A stretch of DNA of 64,000 bases from Caballeronia sp. M1242 (GCF_017220215.1 NZ_CP071129.1:1612001-1676000); one strand, 5' to 3'. Numbered from the stretch's first letter, positions 47,366 through 56,776 are shown. Notes: a model not told the origin generated them from the sequence alone. Numbers and translations are program-made.

Positions 47366-49231
47366 TCAGACGTCGTCGAGCTTGCGGCCCGCGAGCGCGC
47401 GGCGAATGCTCTTGTTCATGCGGCGCGCGGCAAATTCGTCGGTGGCGGCGGCGAGCGCCTTCGTCGCCTCGTCGATCTGCTCGACCGACTCGCTTTGCGA
47501 GCGCGTCGCCAGTTCGCCGATCAGCGTTTCGATCTGCGCGCGTTCGGCCTCGTCGAGCAATTCACCGTCGGCGGCGAGCGCGGCCTGCGTCGCTTCGATC
47601 AGCCGTTGCGCTTCGACGAGCGCCTCGCGCAGCGCGCGGGCGCGCATGTCGGTCTCGGCGGTCTTGAAGCTCTCTTCGAGCATGCGGGCGACGTCGTCAT
47701 CGGCGAGACCGTACGACGGCTTCACCACCACCGACGCCTCCACGCCCGATGTCTGCTCGCGCGCAAAGACCGACAGCAGGCCGTCCGCGTCCACCTGATA
47801 CGTGACGCGGATGCGCGCAGCACCCGCCGCCATCGGCGGAATGCCGCGCAACTCGAAACGCGCAAGCGAGCGGCAGTCGGAGACGAGCTCGCGCTCGCCT
47901 TGCACGACGTGGATCGCCATCGCCGTCTGGCCGTCCTTGAACGTCGTGAAGTCCTGGGCGCGGGCGGTCGGAATGGTCGAATTGCGCGGAATGATCTTCT
48001 CGGTGAGACCGCCCATCGTTTCCACGCCGAGCGACAGCGGAATCACGTCGAGCAGAAGCCAGTCGTCGCCCTCGCCGCGCCGGTTGCCGGCGAGCAGATC
48101 GGCCTGAATCGCCGCGCCCAGCGCGACGACCTGATCCGGGTCGAGATTCACGAGCGGCGGCTGGCCGAAGAACGCTTCCACCGCGCGGCGGATCACCGGC
48201 ATGCGCGTCGCGCCGCCGACCAGCACGACGCCCTTGATATCGGCGGGCGTCACCTTCGCGTCGCGCAGCGCCTTCTTCGTCGGCCCGAGCGTGCGCGCGA
48301 CGAGCGATTCGGTCAGCGCGGCGAACTGCGCTTCGGTCACGGCCACGTCGATGGTTTCGCCCGAGGACAGGCTCGCCTGCACGCGCGTTTCGCTCGCCGA
48401 CGACAGCGCCTCTTTCGCCGTGCGCACGCGATCGAGCAGCAGGCGCACGTCTTCCGGCGTCTTCGGCTGGATGCCGGCTTGCGTCAGCACATGGCGATAC
48501 AGCGCGTGGTCGAAATCGTCGCCGCCGAGCGCGGAATCGCCGCCCGCCGCGAGGACTTCGAACACGCCCTTCGTGAGCTTCAGAATGGACAGATCGAAGG
48601 TGCCGCCGCCGAGATCGTAGACGGCGTACAGGCCTTCGGAAGCGTTGTCGAGGCCGTACGCGATGGCCGCGGCCGTCGGCTCGTTGAGCAGGCGCAGCAC
48701 GTTCAGGCCCGCGAGCTTCGCGGCGTCCTTGGTGGCCTGGCGCTGGGCTTCATCGAAATAGGCGGGCACCGTGATGACCGCGCCGACGAGATCCTCGCCG
48801 AGCGTGTCTTCCGCGCGGTAACGCAGCGTCGCGAGAATCTCCGCCGACACTTCGACCGGGCTCTTCACGCCATCGACCGTGCGAATCTGCACCATGCCGG
48901 GCGCGTCGACGAAATCGTACGGCGCGTTTTCCGCGCCTTCCACTTCGCTCTTGCCGCGGCCCATGAAGCGCTTCACCGACACGATCGTGTTGCGCGGGTC
49001 CGTCGCGGCTTCTTCCTTCGCGATACGGCCGATGCGCCGGCCGCCCTTCTCCAGATAGCGCACCACCGACGGCAGCAGCACATGGCCGTCCTCGTCGGGC
49101 AACGCTTCGGGCACGCTGTTGCGCACGGCGGCCACGAGCGAGTTCGTGGTGCCGAGATCGATGCCGACCGCCACGCGCCGCTGGTGCGGCGCGGGCGCCA
49201 TGCCGGGTTCTGAGATTTGCAGTAAAGCCAT
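47366..49231 (-). CDS. hscA: Hsp70-type chaperone HscA
   Basis: A 621-residue specialised Hsp70 that works with HscB to release the cluster from IscU through its LPPVK motif. The nucleotide-binding domain shows [29 protein letters not shown] and [13 protein letters not shown]. The substrate-binding domain starts near residue 390. The length matches HscA rather than DnaK. It lies 75 bp after hscB. Confidence 0.95.
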   Translation of the reverse strand: MALLQISEPGMAPAPHQRRVAVGIDLGTTNSLVAAVRNSVPEALPDEDGHVLLPSVVRYLEKGGRRIGRIAKEEAATDPRNTIVSVKRFMGRGKSEVEGAENAPYDFVDAPGMVQIRTVDGVKSPVEVSAEILATLRYRAEDTLGEDLVGAVITVPAYFDEAQRQATKDAAKLAGLNVLRLLNEPTAAAIAYGLDNASEGLYAVYDLGGGTFDLSILKLTKGVFEVLAAGGDSALGGDDFDHALYRHVLTQAGIQPKTPEDVRLLLDRVRTAKEALSSASETRVQASLSSGETIDVAVTEAQFAALTESLVARTLGPTKKALRDAKVTPADIKGVVLVGGATRMPVIRRAVEAFFGQPPLVNLDPDQVVALGAAIQADLLAGNRRGEGDDWLLLDVIPLSLGVETMGGLTEKIIPRNSTIPTARAQDFTTFKDGQTAMAIHVVQGERELVSDCRSLARFELRGIPPMAAGAARIRVTYQVDADGLLSVFAREQTSGVEASVVVKPSYGLADDDVARMLEESFKTAETDMRARALREALVEAQRLIEATQAALAADGELLDEAERAQIETLIGELATRSQSESVEQIDEATKALAAATDEFAARRMNKSIRRALAGRKLDDV

Positions 49232-49306
49232 CGTTGGTCTTGTGGGGTTGTATGGCGCGCTGGGCCTGTGTTTTCTTGTCGTGCTGGAGTGCGAGTGCGC
49301 TCGTCT

Positions 49307-49837
49307 TCAGGCGTTTTCCAGCCGCTCGATCTGCGCGCCGATCTCATGCGCGACGCGCTCGATGAACATCAGTTGACGCACCGCTTCGCTCGCCGCCTGA
49401 TCCGCATTGCTGTCGATCAGCGCTTCGAGTTTGGTAAAGCGCACGCGCTCTTCATCGCGCAGTTCGGTAAGCAGCGATTCCAGCGCGCCGATGTTCTTCG
49501 CCGCGGCGGCATCTTCGATATTCTCGCGCCATTCCATCTGCTGCATGAGGAACGCCGGCTCCATCGCCGTGTTGTTCTCGGCGCCGACGTCGATGCCGCG
49601 CAGCGACAGCATATAGCGCGCGCGCTTCAGCGGATCGCGCAGCGTCTGGTACGCCTCGTTGGCGCGCGTGGCCCACTGCATCGCGAGCCGGCGCTGCGCG
49701 TCGCCGGCGGCGGCGAAGCGGTCGGGATGCACTTGCGCCTGCACGGTGCGGTAGGCGTCGTCGAGCCGGTCGCGGTCAACGGCGAAAGTCGGCGGCAGGC
49801 CGAAGAGATCGAAGTGGCTGTCGGTGAGCGTTGCCAT
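49307..49837 (-). CDS. hscB: J-domain co-chaperone HscB
   Basis: A 176-residue J protein. It begins [19 protein letters not shown], followed by the HPD motif in [16 protein letters not shown] (residues about 36-38) and a C-terminal three-helix IscU-binding domain. An intrinsic terminator in the 84-bp gap separates it from iscA, so the hscB-hscA-fdx-iscX part may be expressed at a lower level. Confidence 0.95.
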   Translation of the reverse strand: MATLTDSHFDLFGLPPTFAVDRDRLDDAYRTVQAQVHPDRFAAAGDAQRRLAMQWATRANEAYQTLRDPLKRARYMLSLRGIDVGAENNTAMEPAFLMQQMEWRENIEDAAAAKNIGALESLLTELRDEERVRFTKLEALIDSNADQAASEAVRQLMFIERVAHEIGAQIERLENA

Positions 49838-49868
49838 GGCTGTGTCAGTGAGTTCGGGATGCGCGAAT

Positions 49869-49890
49869 GAAAAAGGCGGCCCGCGCCGCC
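49869..49890 (-). terminator. Intrinsic terminator between iscA and hscB
   Basis: On the minus strand, arms GGCGGC and GCCGCC around four bases (49890-49875) are followed by TTTTT. The hairpin is short but very GC-rich. It sits inside the operon. Confidence 0.75.
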
Positions 49891-49921
49891 TCTTGTGCCG
49901 AAACCGCCGGCGTCACGCGCG

Positions 49922-50245
49922 TCACACGCGGAACGATTCGCCGCAGCCGCATTCGTCTTTCGCGTTCGGATTGTTGAAGCGGAAACCTTCGTTCAGCCCT
50001 TCGCGCGCGAAGTCGAGCTCGGTGCCGTCGAGGTAAGCGAGGCTCTTCGGATCGATGACGATCTTCACGCCCGCCGATTCGAACACCATGTCTTCGGGCG
50101 CCAGTTCGTCGACATATTCGAGCTTGTAAGCCAGACCCGAGCAGCCGGTCGTGCGCACGCCCAGGCGCAGGCCCACGCCCTTGCCGCGCCGCGTCAAATA
50201 CTTCTGCACGTGTTGTGCCGCCTTCTCCGTCAACGTGATTGCCAT
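49922..50245 (-). CDS. iscA: A-type iron-sulfur carrier IscA
   Basis: A 107-residue A-type carrier. The three conserved cysteines are Cys35 (TTGCSGLAY), Cys99 and Cys101 (ECGCGESF). The frame is open 28 codons upstream, but [13 protein letters not shown] is the family start and GAGAC/GCGACGAC sequence precedes it, so the ATG at 50245 is used. It lies 100 bp after iscU. Confidence 0.95.
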   Translation of the reverse strand: MAITLTEKAAQHVQKYLTRRGKGVGLRLGVRTTGCSGLAYKLEYVDELAPEDMVFESAGVKIVIDPKSLAYLDGTELDFAREGLNEGFRFNNPNAKDECGCGESFRV

Positions 50246-50345
50246 AGTCGTCGCGTCTCTCGCGCTCAAATCCTGCTTCCCGCAGCGCCGCCGCGTTCGT
50301 GCGGCGGCGCTGCGGCCTTTCCCTGCCACCTGCGTGATGCCGGCT

Positions 50346-50774
50346 TTATGCTGCGTGCTGCTTCGCCTCAGCGTCTTCCGCTTGGCCGCCAGCCGCGCCG
50401 TGACGCTGCTTGTAGTCGGCGACCGCTGCCTTAATCGCGTCTTCCGCGAGAATCGAGCAGTGAATCTTCACCGGCGGCAGCGCCAGTTCTTCGGCGATCT
50501 GCGTGTTCTTGATCGACAGCGCCTCGTCGAGCGTGCGGCCCTTCACCCACTCGGTCACGAGCGAGCTCGACGCGATGGCCGAACCGCAGCCGTAGGTCTT
50601 GAACTTTGCGTCCTCGATGATGCCGTCCGCGCCCACGCGAATCTGCAGCTTCATCACGTCGCCGCATGCCGGCGCGCCGACCATGCCGGTGCCGACAGCG
50701 TCGTCGTCCTTCGCGAACGAGCCGACGTTGCGCGGGTTTTCGTAGTGGTCCAGAACCTTGTCGCTATAAGCCAT
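50346..50774 (-). CDS. iscU: Iron-sulfur scaffold IscU
   Basis: A 142-residue scaffold on which IscS sulfur and iron are built into a 2Fe-2S cluster. The ligands are Cys37, Asp39, Cys63, His105 and Cys106; the HscA recognition motif LPPVK is at 99-103. A short extra C-terminal tail ([14 protein letters not shown]) extends beyond the usual 128 residues. It lies 48 bp after iscS. Confidence 0.96.
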   Translation of the reverse strand: MAYSDKVLDHYENPRNVGSFAKDDDAVGTGMVGAPACGDVMKLQIRVGADGIIEDAKFKTYGCGSAIASSSLVTEWVKGRTLDEALSIKNTQIAEELALPPVKIHCSILAEDAIKAAVADYKQRHGAAGGQAEDAEAKQHAA

Positions 50775-50822
50775 GATTCAACTCTCCGTATGTTCGTTTC
50801 GCGTGGACGCAGTGCGCTTCGT

Positions 50823-52046
50823 TCAGTGCGCCGCCCACTGGATGCTCGAAATGTCGATGCCGTCCTTGTGCATTTCCCAGAGCGGCGACAGATCGCGCAG
50901 TTTCGCAATCTTGCTCTTGAGCAGGTTGACGACGTAATCGACGTCCTGCTCGGTCGTGAAGCGGCCGACCGTGAAGCGGATCGAGCTGTGCGCGAGTTCG
51001 TCGTTGCGGCCGAGGGCGCGCAGCACATACGACGGCTCGAGCGAGGCCGACGTGCACGCCGAACCCGACGACACCGCCACATCCTTCACCGCCATGATCA
51101 GCGACTCGCCTTCGACGAAATTGAAGCTGATATTGAGGTTGTGCGGCACGCGGCGTTCCATGTCGCCGTTGACGTACACCTCTTCGATTTCCTGCAGGCC
51201 GTGCAGCAGCCGGTCGCGCAGCATGCGGATGCGCTCGTTTTCCGTCGCCATTTCTTCGCGCGCGATGCGGAACGCCTCGCCCATGCCGACGATCTGATGC
51301 GTCGCGAGCGTGCCGGAACGCATGCCGCGCTCGTGGCCGCCGCCGTGCATCTGCGCTTCGATGCGCACGCGCGGCTTGCGACGCACATACAGCGCGCCGA
51401 TGCCTTTGGGGCCATACGTCTTGTGCGCCGAGAACGACATGAGATCGACCTTCAGCTTTTGCAGATCGATCTGAATCTTGCCGGTGGCCTGCGCCGCATC
51501 GACGTGGAAAATGATGCCCTTCTCACGCGTGATCTCGCCGATCGCCTCGATGTCCTGAATCACGCCGATCTCGTTGTTCACGCTCATCACGGAAACGAGA
51601 ATGGTGTCCGGGCGGATCGCCGCCTTGAACGTGTCGAGGTCGATCAGGCCGTCTTCCTTCACGTCCAGATACGTCACTTCGTAGCCTTCGCGCTCCAGCT
51701 CGCGGCAGGTGTCGAGCACGGCCTTGTGCTCGGTCTTCACCGTGATGATGTGCTTGCCTTTGCTCTTGTAGAAGTGCGCCGCGCCCTTGATGGCGAGGTT
51801 GTCCGATTCGGTTGCGCCCGACGTCCAGATGATCTCGCGCGGATCGGCATTCACCAGCGCCGCGACCTGCTCGCGCGCTTCCTCGACCGCGCGCTCCGCG
51901 TCCCAGCCGTACTGGTGGCTGCGCGAGGCCGGATTGCCGAACTGCTCGCGAAGATACGGAATCATCTTGTCCACCACGCGCGGATCGATCGGCGTCGTCG
52001 CGCTGTAGTCCATGTAAATGGGCAGGTGGGGGATATCGTTGTTCAT
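50823..52046 (-). CDS. iscS: Cysteine desulfurase IscS
   Basis: A 407-residue PLP enzyme that takes sulfur from cysteine. The PLP lysine is Lys209 ([12 protein letters not shown]). The catalytic Cys331 lies in [17 protein letters not shown], with the long active-site loop of class I NifS-like enzymes. The length is near that of E. coli IscS (404). It starts 89 bp downstream of iscR. Confidence 0.96.
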   Translation of the reverse strand: MNNDIPHLPIYMDYSATTPIDPRVVDKMIPYLREQFGNPASRSHQYGWDAERAVEEAREQVAALVNADPREIIWTSGATESDNLAIKGAAHFYKSKGKHIITVKTEHKAVLDTCRELEREGYEVTYLDVKEDGLIDLDTFKAAIRPDTILVSVMSVNNEIGVIQDIEAIGEITREKGIIFHVDAAQATGKIQIDLQKLKVDLMSFSAHKTYGPKGIGALYVRRKPRVRIEAQMHGGGHERGMRSGTLATHQIVGMGEAFRIAREEMATENERIRMLRDRLLHGLQEIEEVYVNGDMERRVPHNLNISFNFVEGESLIMAVKDVAVSSGSACTSASLEPSYVLRALGRNDELAHSSIRFTVGRFTTEQDVDYVVNLLKSKIAKLRDLSPLWEMHKDGIDISSIQWAAH

Positions 52047-52135
52047 CAGTCGCTCCGGGAAAATCGGTCAAATCGCTTGGCTGGGTCGCTGGCGCCGCGT
52101 TGCAGTACGTTCTGCGGTTCGCGACGGCCGGGCGG

Positions 52136-52663
52136 TCAGCCAGCCAGATTGAAAATGGAATTCGGACCCTTGGGCACGACGCGCGCAGCCTCGACGCCTG
52201 CCGGTTCCGCGCGCCGGTCGCGCAGCACCGCTGCCGAGCCTTCGCGGGCGCGTTGCTGGTCGACCAGATCTTTCAGCGAGACGGAATCGAGATACTCGAC
52301 CATCTTCTGATTGAGCGTCGCCCAGAGTTCGTGGGTCATGCAGTGGCCGTCGTGCTGCTTCGTGCCTTCGCACGTGCCCTTGCCGCCACACTGGGTGGCG
52401 TCGATCGGCTCGTCCACCGCGATGATGATGTCCGCCACCGTGACGTTCTCCGCCCGACGCGCGAGGTTGTACCCGCCGCCCGGACCGCGCACCGATTCGA
52501 CGATCTCGTGCCGACGCAGCTTGCCGAACAGTTGTTCGAGATAGGAAAGCGAGATGCGCTGGCGCTGACTGATGCCTGCCAGCGTCACCGGGCCCTGCTC
52601 CTGGCGCAGCGCCAGGTCGATCATCGCCGTGACGGCGAAACGGCCTTTCGTGGTGAGTCTCAT
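52136..52663 (-). CDS. iscR: Iron-sulfur sensing regulator IscR
   Basis: A 175-residue Rrf2-family repressor of the isc operon. The winged helix has MRLTTKGRFAVTAMIDLAL, SQRQRISLSYLEQLFGKLR and RGPGGGYNLAR. The 2Fe-2S ligands are Cys92, Cys98, Cys108 and His111; relative to E. coli (92, 98, 104, 107) the loop between the second and third cysteine is four residues longer. Two type-1-like sites lie directly upstream, implying autorepression by the holo form. Confidence 0.95.
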   Translation of the reverse strand: MRLTTKGRFAVTAMIDLALRQEQGPVTLAGISQRQRISLSYLEQLFGKLRRHEIVESVRGPGGGYNLARRAENVTVADIIIAVDEPIDATQCGGKGTCEGTKQHDGHCMTHELWATLNQKMVEYLDSVSLKDLVDQQRAREGSAAVLRDRRAEPAGVEAARVVPKGPNSIFNLAG

Positions 52664-52681
52664 AATTGGGGGCTAACGCTA

Positions 52682-52706
52682 ATACTCGATGATTTTGATC
52701 AAGTAT
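52682..52706. promoter_or_regulatory. IscR type-1-like binding site, promoter-proximal
   Basis: A 25-bp imperfect palindrome with ATACT outer ends on one strand and AGTAT on the other, and an A/T-rich centre (TTTT). On the minus strand the core TTGATCAAAATCATCGA fits the type-1 pattern of ATA-YTGACT-WWW-AGTCR-TAT with a few changes. It overlaps the -10 region. Confidence 0.75.
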
Positions 52707-52729
52707 AAATATCCCACAGTTTTAGTCAA
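52702..52729 (-). promoter_or_regulatory. Promoter of the isc operon
   Basis: On the minus strand, -35 TTGACT (52729-52724) and -10 TATACT (52707-52702), spacer 16 bp. Both hexamers fall inside the two IscR-like sites, so occupancy would block polymerase. The transcript starts about 30 bp before the iscR ATG at 52663. Confidence 0.85.
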
Positions 52730-52733
52730 GTAT
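52709..52733. promoter_or_regulatory. IscR type-1-like binding site, distal
   Basis: A 25-bp site; the minus-strand left half ATACTTGACTAAAA fits the type-1 left half and the right half ends GGGATAT. It overlaps the -35 hexamer and is two bases from the proximal site. Confidence 0.82.
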
Positions 52734-52791
52734 CCAGGCGGAATAAGTAACGATTTAGTCGATCTTTTCGCCGCCGGCAGCGCGCGGCGAG

Positions 52792-53274
52792 CTACGGCCG
52801 AAGCTGCGCCCGCAGCGCGTTCAACAAGCCTTCGCAGGCGTCCTCGCACTGGTCCAGCACGCGCTCGAAGCCTTCGTCGCCGCCGAAATACGGATCGACG
52901 ACCACGCGGCTGTCGTCGCGGGTCGCAAACTCCATCAGGAGCCGGATCTTGTCGCGGTACTCCGGGGGACAGACCGACGTGAGCGCGGCAGCGTTGGCGT
53001 CGTCCATGACGATGAACAGGTCGAAGCGCGCAAAGTCTGCTGCGGCCACCTGACGGCCGCGCAGCGCCGAGAGATCGTAGCCGCGCTTTTTCGCCGCGCG
53101 CTGGGCGCGCTCGTCGGGCGGCTGGCCGATGTGCCAGTCGCCCGTGCCCGCAGAATCGATGACGATCCGGTCAGCCAGTCTCGCCCGCTCGACCAGTTCG
53201 CGCATGACCGCTTCCGCACTGGGCGACCGGCAGATATTGCCGAGACAGACGAAGCAGATTGCGATCGAATTCAT
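52792..53274 (-). CDS. Low-molecular-weight protein-tyrosine phosphatase
   Basis: A 160-residue phosphatase. The signature CX5R is Cys10-LGNIC-Arg16 at the N terminus, and the general-acid loop is VVDPYFGG. In other bacteria such enzymes act on tyrosine-phosphorylated kinases of polysaccharide export or on virulence targets; here no such genes are near. The frame opens at 53316, but MNSIAICFVCLGNICRS is the true N terminus (ATG 53274). It is upstream of iscR but separated by the isc promoter. Confidence 0.93.
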   Translation of the reverse strand: MNSIAICFVCLGNICRSPSAEAVMRELVERARLADRIVIDSAGTGDWHIGQPPDERAQRAAKKRGYDLSALRGRQVAAADFARFDLFIVMDDANAAALTSVCPPEYRDKIRLLMEFATRDDSRVVVDPYFGGDEGFERVLDQCEDACEGLLNALRAQLRP

Positions 53275-53404
53275 CGGGCCGAACGGGGAAATGGGTGTGG
53301 GACGCCGCGCAGACAACCGCGGGTTCGAATGCGCTCGGATTATACAAAGGCTCGTCGGAACGCGCCCGGACGGGCCCGCGACCGGCGCTCTCCCCCGCGC
53401 AGGA

Positions 53405-54610
53405 TCAGCCCTTTTCGCGATGAATGTCGTGCGTGACGAAGCCGCTTTCGCCGTCCGGCATGTCGAGCCAGTCGCGGTGCGCGAGCGTGCGGCGGATATC
53501 CGCGAGCCCGGTCTCCCAGTGCTCGCGCATCGTCGAGAAGCCGAACTGATAGTCCTTGTACTGGCCCTCGTACTCCTTCTGCCGATAGATCAGGTGAATG
53601 ATGTTGTAGCGCTTGGAGCACGCCAGTTCGGCGGCGCGGCGGCACCACTCGTCGGTGTCGCGAAGCGTCTCGGGCACGAGGTCGAGGACGTGCTTAAGCA
53701 CGTTGCGGTAACGCTGGGCACGCTGCATCTCGTCGGTGACGAGCCGGGTGCGGCTCGAATACTGCACGTCCTTGATGCGGCCGGTGACATCGACGATATT
53801 GTCCGGCACCGGGCCGCGCGCGCTCCAGAGATCGACCTGGAACGCGAGCGTGTCGCGGCGCGGCGTGGCTTGCGCGACCTCGTAAAGCGGCGTGTTCGAC
53901 ATGAGGCCGCCGTCCCAGTAGAACTGTCCGTCGATCTCGACGGCGGCAAAGCCCGGCGGCAGCGCGCCCGAGGCCAGAAAATGCTCGGCGCGCAGCTTCA
54001 TTCGCGTGTTGTCGAAGTACGCGAAGTTGCCGGTTGCCACGTTCACGGCGCCGACCGACACGCGCGTCTCGCCCGAATTGATGCGGTCGAAGTCGCAAAG
54101 GCGTTCGAGCGTAGCCTTGAGCGGAGTCGTATCGTAATAGCTCGCGGTCTCGGGCGAACTCGATGCCACCGGCGACGGCGGCGGAAAGCGCGGCACGAAG
54201 AAGCCCTTCTGCCCTTCGACGAGCGCATCGACCGCCTGCAACGCGGTAAAGGCCTTTCGAATCTGGTCGGTCGAATCGAAGAACGCGCGCTCGATAAACG
54301 CGGGCAACGGAAAGCCGAACGCCGGCTGACAGATGGTTTCCCAGAATTCCCGCAGCCGCTCGACGCGATTCTCCGGCGCGTTCCCCGCGATGATCGCGGT
54401 GTTGATCGCGCCGATCGAGATGCCGGCGATCCAGTTCGGGTGAATGTCCGCCTCGTGCAAGCCCTCGTAGACGCCGGCCTGATACGCGCCGAGCGCACCG
54501 CCGCCCTGAAGCAGGAGCGCGATGGTCTCGTAGGGCGGCAAGCTGATGCGCGGCGCTTGTTCGGGGCTGCGTTCGCGTCCGAGGGCTTGCTTGTCGTCGC
54601 TTTCTGACAT
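53405..54610 (-). CDS. Patatin-like phospholipase with DUF3734 tail
   Basis: A 401-residue cytoplasmic patatin-family hydrolase. The catalytic elements are LLLQGGGALGAYQAGVYEGL (oxyanion), GISIGAIN (nucleophile Ser) and DGGLMSNTPL (Asp dyad). The C-terminal about 100 residues are the DUF3734 region (HLIYRQKEYEGQYKDYQFG). In Burkholderiales this gene commonly neighbours 3-hydroxybutyrate dehydrogenase and is linked to polyhydroxybutyrate or lipid turnover. Here only a 52-residue relic of that dehydrogenase precedes it by 13 bp. Confidence 0.9.
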   Translation of the reverse strand: MSESDDKQALGRERSPEQAPRISLPPYETIALLLQGGGALGAYQAGVYEGLHEADIHPNWIAGISIGAINTAIIAGNAPENRVERLREFWETICQPAFGFPLPAFIERAFFDSTDQIRKAFTALQAVDALVEGQKGFFVPRFPPPSPVASSSPETASYYDTTPLKATLERLCDFDRINSGETRVSVGAVNVATGNFAYFDNTRMKLRAEHFLASGALPPGFAAVEIDGQFYWDGGLMSNTPLYEVAQATPRRDTLAFQVDLWSARGPVPDNIVDVTGRIKDVQYSSRTRLVTDEMQRAQRYRNVLKHVLDLVPETLRDTDEWCRRAAELACSKRYNIIHLIYRQKEYEGQYKDYQFGFSTMREHWETGLADIRRTLAHRDWLDMPDGESGFVTHDIHREKG

Positions 54611-54623
54611 GGGGCCTCGTTCC

Positions 54624-54782
54624 TTATTGCATGTACGAGCCGCGGCTCACGACGAACGATTGCCCTGTGCGTGACGCCGGTTCGAACGCGGTCTGCGCCA
54701 CGTCTTCGACCGTTGTCGACACGCCGTCCACGATGCCTGTGACCACCGCCGTGTTGCCGTCCAGCTTACCGTTCTGTGACAT
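54624..54782 (-). pseudogene. Relic of 3-hydroxybutyrate dehydrogenase, internally deleted
   Basis: A 52-residue frame with a good ribosome site (AGGAG). The first about 17 residues (GKLDGNTAVVTG) match the start of an SDR such as BdhA. The rest (VDGVSTTVEDVAQTAFE, then RTGQSFVVSRGSYMQ) matches the extreme C terminus of BdhA, where family members read TVDGV-TTV-DVAQTALFL and LTGQSFVVSHGWYMQ. About 200 internal residues, including the catalytic Ser-Tyr-Lys, are gone, and further small losses are visible. No enzymatic activity is possible. The family match is from memory; alignment would settle it. Confidence 0.72.
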
Positions 54783-55042
54783 GCCAAGCTCCTGTCGGAA
54801 GACTGAATGACAACACGCGGACCATGCGACCATCAAGCCGGCCAATCGGCATAGGCGGATTCGCGTTCGCTCGCAAGGATCGCCTAGGCCGTTCGGCCAG
54901 CTATTGCGCGAAGCCGGGAGCGGCTATTGTGCATGAACGTAGCGGTGCGTCGCAGCCGCCGGCCGAGCCGAATAACCGCGCCTACGTGCTCCGCTACAAT
55001 TGATCGCTTTCGCTTTTCATCGCTTCTTGCGGGTCACTCGTC

Positions 55043-55888
55043 ATGCTCAGTTACCGTCATGCCTTTCACGCGGGCAACCACGCCGATGTGCTGAAGCACG
55101 CCATTGTCATTCAGATGCTTCAATATCTCGGACTGAAGGACAAATCGTACTGGTACATCGACACGCATGCCGGCGCGGGCGTGTATTCGCTAGCGGAAGG
55201 CTTCGCGGCAAAGAACGCCGAGTACGAATCGGGCATCGCGCGATTGTGGGATCGCACCGACTTGCCGCCGCTGCTCGCCAATTACGTCGATGAAGTAAAG
55301 GCGTTGAACCCGGACGGCGCATTGCGCTTTTATCCGGGCTCGCCGTATCTAGCTTGGCGCGCGCTGCGCGAGCAGGACCGCATGCGGCTTTTCGAGTTGC
55401 ACAGCACGGAGATCGACGTGCTGCGTCATAACTTCCGCGACGCCGGCCGCCGAGCGATGATCTACGACGGCGACGGATTCGAAGGCATCAAGGCGATCCT
55501 TCCTCCGCCGCCGCGCCGCGCGCTGGTGCTGATCGATCCGTCTTACGAAGACAAGCGCGACTACGCGCGCACCGTCGAATGCCTGGAAGAATCGCTCAGG
55601 CGCTTCGCCACCGGAACCTATGCGGTGTGGTATCCGCAAGTCTCGCGCATGGAGTCGCAACGTTTCGCCGATCAGTTGAAGGCTATCCAGCCGACGGGCT
55701 GGCTGCATGCGTCGCTCACCGTCAAGGCGCCGCCGGCGGACGGCCTCGGCTTGTTCGGCAGTGGCATGTTCATCTTGAATCCGCCGTATAAGCTCGCGAG
55801 CGAGTTGAAGCAGGCGTTGCCCTATCTCGTCGATGCGCTCGGTCAGGATGCAGGCGCTGCTTTCAAACTGGAGCAACGAGCGGACTGA
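55043..55888 (+). CDS. rlmJ: 23S rRNA (adenine(2030)-N6)-methyltransferase RlmJ
   Basis: A 281-residue SAM-dependent methyltransferase acting on helix 72 of 23S rRNA. The N terminus MLSYRHAFHAGNHADVLKH is diagnostic. The SAM loop is DTHAGAGVYSL (40-50). The catalytic motif is LIDPSYEDKRDY (Asp165), with Ser in place of the second Pro of the usual DPPY. The ribosome site is weak. It is monocistronic. Confidence 0.93.
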   Translation: MLSYRHAFHAGNHADVLKHAIVIQMLQYLGLKDKSYWYIDTHAGAGVYSLAEGFAAKNAEYESGIARLWDRTDLPPLLANYVDEVKALNPDGALRFYPGSPYLAWRALREQDRMRLFELHSTEIDVLRHNFRDAGRRAMIYDGDGFEGIKAILPPPPRRALVLIDPSYEDKRDYARTVECLEESLRRFATGTYAVWYPQVSRMESQRFADQLKAIQPTGWLHASLTVKAPPADGLGLFGSGMFILNPPYKLASELKQALPYLVDALGQDAGAAFKLEQRAD

Positions 55889-55898
55889 TTGCGTCGGA

Positions 55899-56243
55899 TC
55901 AGGGGTACGCTTCCCGTCGCCTGCGCGAGTGGCTCGGGTTAGTCGTCGCGGGGGTCGCAGTCTGCCCGCCATATTCGACGTACGGCGAAACCACGATCGG
56001 CTGCTGCTCCTGTGGCGGCAGTCCGGGTAACGTCGCCATCGGGACCATGCCCGGCGCGCCGAGGGGCGCGCTTTGCAGGACCGTCCCGCTCACGCCGCTA
56101 TGAATGCCGGTCTGCGTATCGAGCACGAGCGGTTCGCCGCCGGGCTTCGCGAATGCCGAGTTGCCGTGGCAAAGCGCCACGGCGAACACCGCGCAGGCTG
56201 CGAGCAGGCGGGTCTGCGTCGCCTTGGAGATGTGGCGTGTCAT
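55899..56243 (-). CDS. Small exported protein, unknown function
   Basis: A 114-residue protein with a signal peptide (LLAACAVFAVALCHGNSAFA). The mature part is Pro/Gly/Thr-rich (GMVPMATLPGLPPQEQQPIVV) and likely unstructured, ending in an Arg-rich tail. No family recognised. Its stop is 10 bp from the rlmJ stop (convergent). Confidence 0.6.
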   Translation of the reverse strand: MTRHISKATQTRLLAACAVFAVALCHGNSAFAKPGGEPLVLDTQTGIHSGVSGTVLQSAPLGAPGMVPMATLPGLPPQEQQPIVVSPYVEYGGQTATPATTNPSHSRRRREAYP

Positions 56244-56342
56244 CGATCGCTCTATTCGGTAGACGAAACGGCTTTACCTTACCCCGGTGGCAAGCTTTAG
56301 GCTAGGCGCTTACATCCACTTGACCGTTCTTTCGGGAGAATC

Positions 56343-56747
56343 ATGAAGTCGACACGGAATCTGCTGCGCGCGGTACTCGCCGTCATCACCGTTTCCTTCA
56401 GCGTAAGCGGCTTTGCCCAGACCGCGGCGCCGTCGCACGACGGCATGTCGGGCATGAAACATGGCACCACCGCCCACGCGGATGCGCCCTCGAATGCAGC
56501 TTTCGAGGCCGCCGATGAATCGATGATGTCGAGAATGTCGGACGTTCAGTACACGGGCAACGCCGACCGCGATTTCGTCGCGCACATGATTCCGCACCAT
56601 GAGGGCGCGGTCGAGATGGCGAAGGTGGAACTGAAGTACGGAAAGGACGCGAAACTGCGCGAACTGGCGAAGGACATCATCGCGGCGCAGGAGAAGGAAA
56701 TCGCGTTTATGAAGCAGTGGCTGGCGACCCATCCCGCGCACAAGTGA
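56343..56747 (+). CDS. Exported DUF305 protein
   Basis: A 134-residue protein with a signal peptide (VLAVITVSFSVSGFAQ). It has the ferritin-like DUF305 signature FVAHMIPHHEGAVEMAKVEL, preceded by a His/Met-rich stretch (HDGMSGMKHGTTAHAD). Some DUF305 proteins (CopM) bind copper in the periplasm. The Met/His spacing here and cueR-copZ 0.5-1 kb away make a copper role plausible, but this is inference. It is followed by a bidirectional terminator. Confidence 0.85.
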   Translation: MKSTRNLLRAVLAVITVSFSVSGFAQTAAPSHDGMSGMKHGTTAHADAPSNAAFEAADESMMSRMSDVQYTGNADRDFVAHMIPHHEGAVEMAKVELKYGKDAKLRELAKDIIAAQEKEIAFMKQWLATHPAHK

Positions 56748-56776
56748 CGTCGCTCTGAAAAAGCGCCGAAACGACA

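Noticed and set aside
54776..55003. A 75-codon plus-strand frame between the bdhA relic and rlmJ
   Set aside because: It has no ribosome site, a random-looking composition, and overlaps the relic's 5' end and the promoter region of rlmJ.
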